NCBI GenBank assembly: GCA_024278035.1
Contig: JAJRUA010000258.1
Location: 1 to 6,365, forward strand
Origin: Planctomycetota bacterium
Lineage (GTDB): Bacteria; Planctomycetota; Planctomycetia; Pirellulales; Lacipirellulaceae
DNA length: 6,365 nucleotides
Direction: 5' to 3'
Position 1 is the stretch's first letter. The number at the start of each line of letters is the position of its first letter. Both the position numbers and the translations under genes were made by a program. The notes beneath the pieces were generated by a model. It did not search any database. It worked only from the letters and a program-made list of their open reading frames with translations, and was not told where the DNA came from. This document shows, piece by piece, positions 4,647 through 6,365 of the stretch.

Positions 4647-6158
4647 TTACAACTCGTAATACTCGCCAAACTTCGCCCGCAGCCGCCGCATCAGCGGGGC
4701 GTGGCTGAGCGGTTCACCTGTGACTTTCTCCACAAGCTGCGCCGCCGTGAGACGCTGGCCCACTTGGTGGACGTTTTCCCGGAGCCAACCAAGCAGCGGG
4801 CCAAATTCGCCTGCTGCAAAGGCTGCGTCCTGCCCGCCCAAGTCGCGCTCGGCGGCGTCGAACAGTTGGGCCGCATAAAGATTCCCCAACGCGTAGGTCG
4901 GAAAATAGCCAAACATCCCCTCACTCCAGTGGACATCTTGCAGCACGCCGTTGGCGTCGGACGGCGGCGTCACACCGAGCCTCTGTGTGTAAGCCTCGTT
5001 CCAAGCCCCCGGCAAGTCGGCCACCGCCAAATCGCCTTCCACCATCGCCCGCTCCAACTCAAACCGAATCACGACATGCAGGCTGTAAGTCGCTTCGTCG
5101 CTTTCGGTCCGAATAAGTGATGGTTGGGATTCATTAACCGCAAACATCCAGTCGTCGAACGAAACCCCTTCGAGCGCCCCTGGAAAAGATTTCTGTAAAG
5201 GTGGGTAAAAATGTTGCCAAAAGCCGCGGCTCCTGCCGACCAAGTTTTCCCACAGGCGAGATTGCGATTCGTGAATCCCCAGCGAGATCGACTCACCTGT
5301 CGGCAATCCAAAACAATCGGCAGGCAAACCTTGTTCGTACAGGCCATGCCCCGCTTCATGCAAAATGCTAAAAAAGCCGTCGGCGAATTCGTGCTCGTCG
5401 TAGCGAGTCGTTAGCCGCACGTCGAGCGGCCCCGCTTCGCCACAGAAGGGGTGCGTCGTCTCATCGAGCCGGCCTGCTGAAAAGTCAAAGCCAATCGCTG
5501 CGGCAGCCCTTCGGCCAAATGTTTTTTGTTGAGCGACAGGAAAGCTTCGATCAAGAATCTCACTCGGTGCCTTTCGCCCACTTTCAACAATCTCTGCCAC
5601 GAGCGGCGAGAGTTCGTCACTCAAACCGCCCAGCACTTGGGCCACACTCTCCGCCGTCTCGCCCGGTTCGTATTCGTCCACAAGAGCATCGTAGGGCGAT
5701 CCCCCTTCGGCAAAACCAACTGCGGCCGCTTGTTGTCGACGAAGATCGAGCATCTTTTCAAGCCACGGCTGGAACGAAGAAAAGTCGTCAGCCTTTCGCG
5801 CTGCGGCCCAGGCATGGTGCGACTGGCTACCTGTGCGAGCGATCTCTTCCACCAGCGCCGCTGGCACCTTCACGAGCTTATCGCGGCGACGTTTTATCTG
5901 CGTGATGACACACCCTGAGTCGCTTGCCGGATCCGACGCCAATTCGCTATCGGCCAACTCTTCAAGCCACTCGCCCACCTCGGGTGCCGTCCGCCGCCGA
6001 TGAACCTTACCCGCCAGGTAAGCCCCCTGCTCTGCCCGATAGGCCGCGGCCTTCGCCGGGAGCCCCGTCTGCTCATCCCAATAAACGAGCCCTTCAATGC
6101 TCGACAACAAAGCCGTCTCACGGGCATAAGCAACAAGGCGATCGTATGCGGTGGGCAC
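4647..6158 (-). CDS. Metallocarboxypeptidase, peptidase family M32 (Taq type)
   Basis: This is a cytoplasmic zinc carboxypeptidase that trims C-terminal residues from peptides, with a broad substrate range in this family. The 503 residues match the usual length of about 500. The family landmarks are present in order: YWDEQTGLP (26-34), HPF (236-238), DVRLTTRY (246-253), HEAGH (267-271) with zinc ligands His267 and His271 and catalytic Glu268, GIHESQSRLWEN (294-305) with the third ligand Glu297, IRTESDEATYSLH (349-361), and LQDVHWSEGMFGYFPTYALGN (406-426). There is no signal peptide. The start is GTG at 6156-6158; its position fits the family N-terminus, and GAGAAGAG six bases upstream is a fair Shine-Dalgarno match. 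No key residue is missing. The gene is flanked by long spacers and is probably transcribed alone or with the gene beyond the right edge. Confidence 0.96.
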   Translation of the reverse strand: MPTAYDRLVAYARETALLSSIEGLVYWDEQTGLPAKAAAYRAEQGAYLAGKVHRRRTAPEVGEWLEELADSELASDPASDSGCVITQIKRRRDKLVKVPAALVEEIARTGSQSHHAWAAARKADDFSSFQPWLEKMLDLRRQQAAAVGFAEGGSPYDALVDEYEPGETAESVAQVLGGLSDELSPLVAEIVESGRKAPSEILDRSFPVAQQKTFGRRAAAAIGFDFSAGRLDETTHPFCGEAGPLDVRLTTRYDEHEFADGFFSILHEAGHGLYEQGLPADCFGLPTGESISLGIHESQSRLWENLVGRSRGFWQHFYPPLQKSFPGALEGVSFDDWMFAVNESQPSLIRTESDEATYSLHVVIRFELERAMVEGDLAVADLPGAWNEAYTQRLGVTPPSDANGVLQDVHWSEGMFGYFPTYALGNLYAAQLFDAAERDLGGQDAAFAAGEFGPLLGWLRENVHQVGQRLTAAQLVEKVTGEPLSHAPLMRRLRAKFGEYYEL

Positions 6159-6188
6159 AGGTGACTCTTCTCGATTGGAAGAAAGACG

Positions 6189-6292
6189 AATTGGACGCGG
6201 AGCAGTGTAGCTATACGGGGCGGATTAAAGGAATAACCGCGGACACAAACCTTCTTTTCATCCGCCTAATCCGCGTTCATCCGCGTCTAATT
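6189..6292. repeat. Composite inverted-repeat element upstream of the peptidase gene
   Basis: Outer arms AATTGGACGCGGA (6189-6201) and TCCGCGTCTAATT (6280-6292) pair at 12 of 13 positions. Inner arms GGCGGATTAAAGG (6219-6231) and CTTTTCATCCGCC (6254-6266) pair at 11 of 13. The right half also contains three tandem units starting ATCCGC (6260-6268, 6269-6278, 6279-6289). From memory, runs of ATCCGCGTTC are common dispersed repeats in environmental bacterial genomes. The element lies in the spacer upstream of the peptidase and overlaps the stop of the partial gene at the right edge. No clear promoter was found in it. Confidence 0.55.
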
Positions 6293-6364
6293 CTTCGCTT
6301 CTTTAACAGCAGGGAACGGGTTTTTTATACTCGTGGGACGTGCGGCGAGGCGGCTCTCGATGTC
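6287..6364 (-). CDS. Possible C-terminal fragment of a gene cut by the right edge
   Basis: Reading leftward from 6364, one minus-strand frame is open for 25 codons (DIESRLAARPTSIKNPF..., ending KEAKN) and stops at TAG 6287-6289. The other two minus-strand frames stop within about 21 and 13 codons. The beginning has GC-rich third positions like the neighbouring genes. It would be co-directional with the peptidase, leaving a 128-bp spacer. The fragment is too short to assign a family, and it may be non-coding. Confidence 0.4.
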   Translation of the reverse strand, partial: DIESRLAARPTSIKNPFPAVKEAKN

Positions 6365-6365
6365 C

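Noticed and set aside
4608..5120. A 170-codon plus-strand frame opposite the peptidase gene.
   Set aside because: It overlaps the well-conserved C-terminal part of an M32 peptidase on the other strand and resembles no known protein.
1..6365. Defence system, mobile element, CRISPR array, tRNA or rRNA.
   Set aside because: No transposase, integrase, nuclease-helicase pair, direct-repeat/spacer pattern, cloverleaf or rRNA-like sequence was seen; all long coding regions have consistent codon style.

Overview
The window looks like ordinary chromosomal sequence from a planctomycete, probably in the Pirellulales. This rests on gene style: a planctomycete-type membrane protein with an N-terminal zinc ribbon and long low-complexity linkers, a MutY with an ILEANT segment, and long intergenic spacers holding short dispersed-looking repeats. 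No rRNA or other phylogenetic marker is present, so the assignment is an inference.

Layout, left to right. Positions 1-215 (+) are the 3' end of a gene cut by the window edge, perhaps an aldo/keto reductase. Positions 329-1264 (+) encode a complete MscS-family mechanosensitive channel. It converges on mutY (1331-2416, -), and the 66-bp gap between them holds two nested palindromes (1281-1326). A 104-bp spacer with a 9-nt tandem repeat separates mutY from a large gene for a zinc-ribbon, single-membrane-span protein of unknown function (2521-4386, -), whose ATG has a strong Shine-Dalgarno sequence. Its 260-bp upstream spacer is the richest non-coding stretch: a tandem operator-like 13-mer, an imperfect inverted repeat over a possible -10 box, a 10-bp palindrome also found upstream of mscS, and a hairpin just after the next gene. 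Positions 4647-6158 (-) encode a complete M32 (Taq-type) carboxypeptidase with a GTG start. The right end (6287-6364, -) may be the last 25 codons of another gene, and its stop lies inside a repeat element.

Functionally these are housekeeping or stress genes: osmotic protection (MscS), oxidative DNA repair (MutY) and peptide turnover (M32). The zinc-ribbon protein has no assignable role. The four minus-strand genes are co-directional, but the spacers of 104-260 bp argue against one tight operon. I see no phage, CRISPR, toxin-antitoxin, biosynthetic cluster or transposase, and no clear sign of a new multi-gene system. The points worth a second look are the Asp-to-Glu change at a MutY catalytic position, the uncharacterised zinc-ribbon protein, and several intergenic repeats and palindromes.
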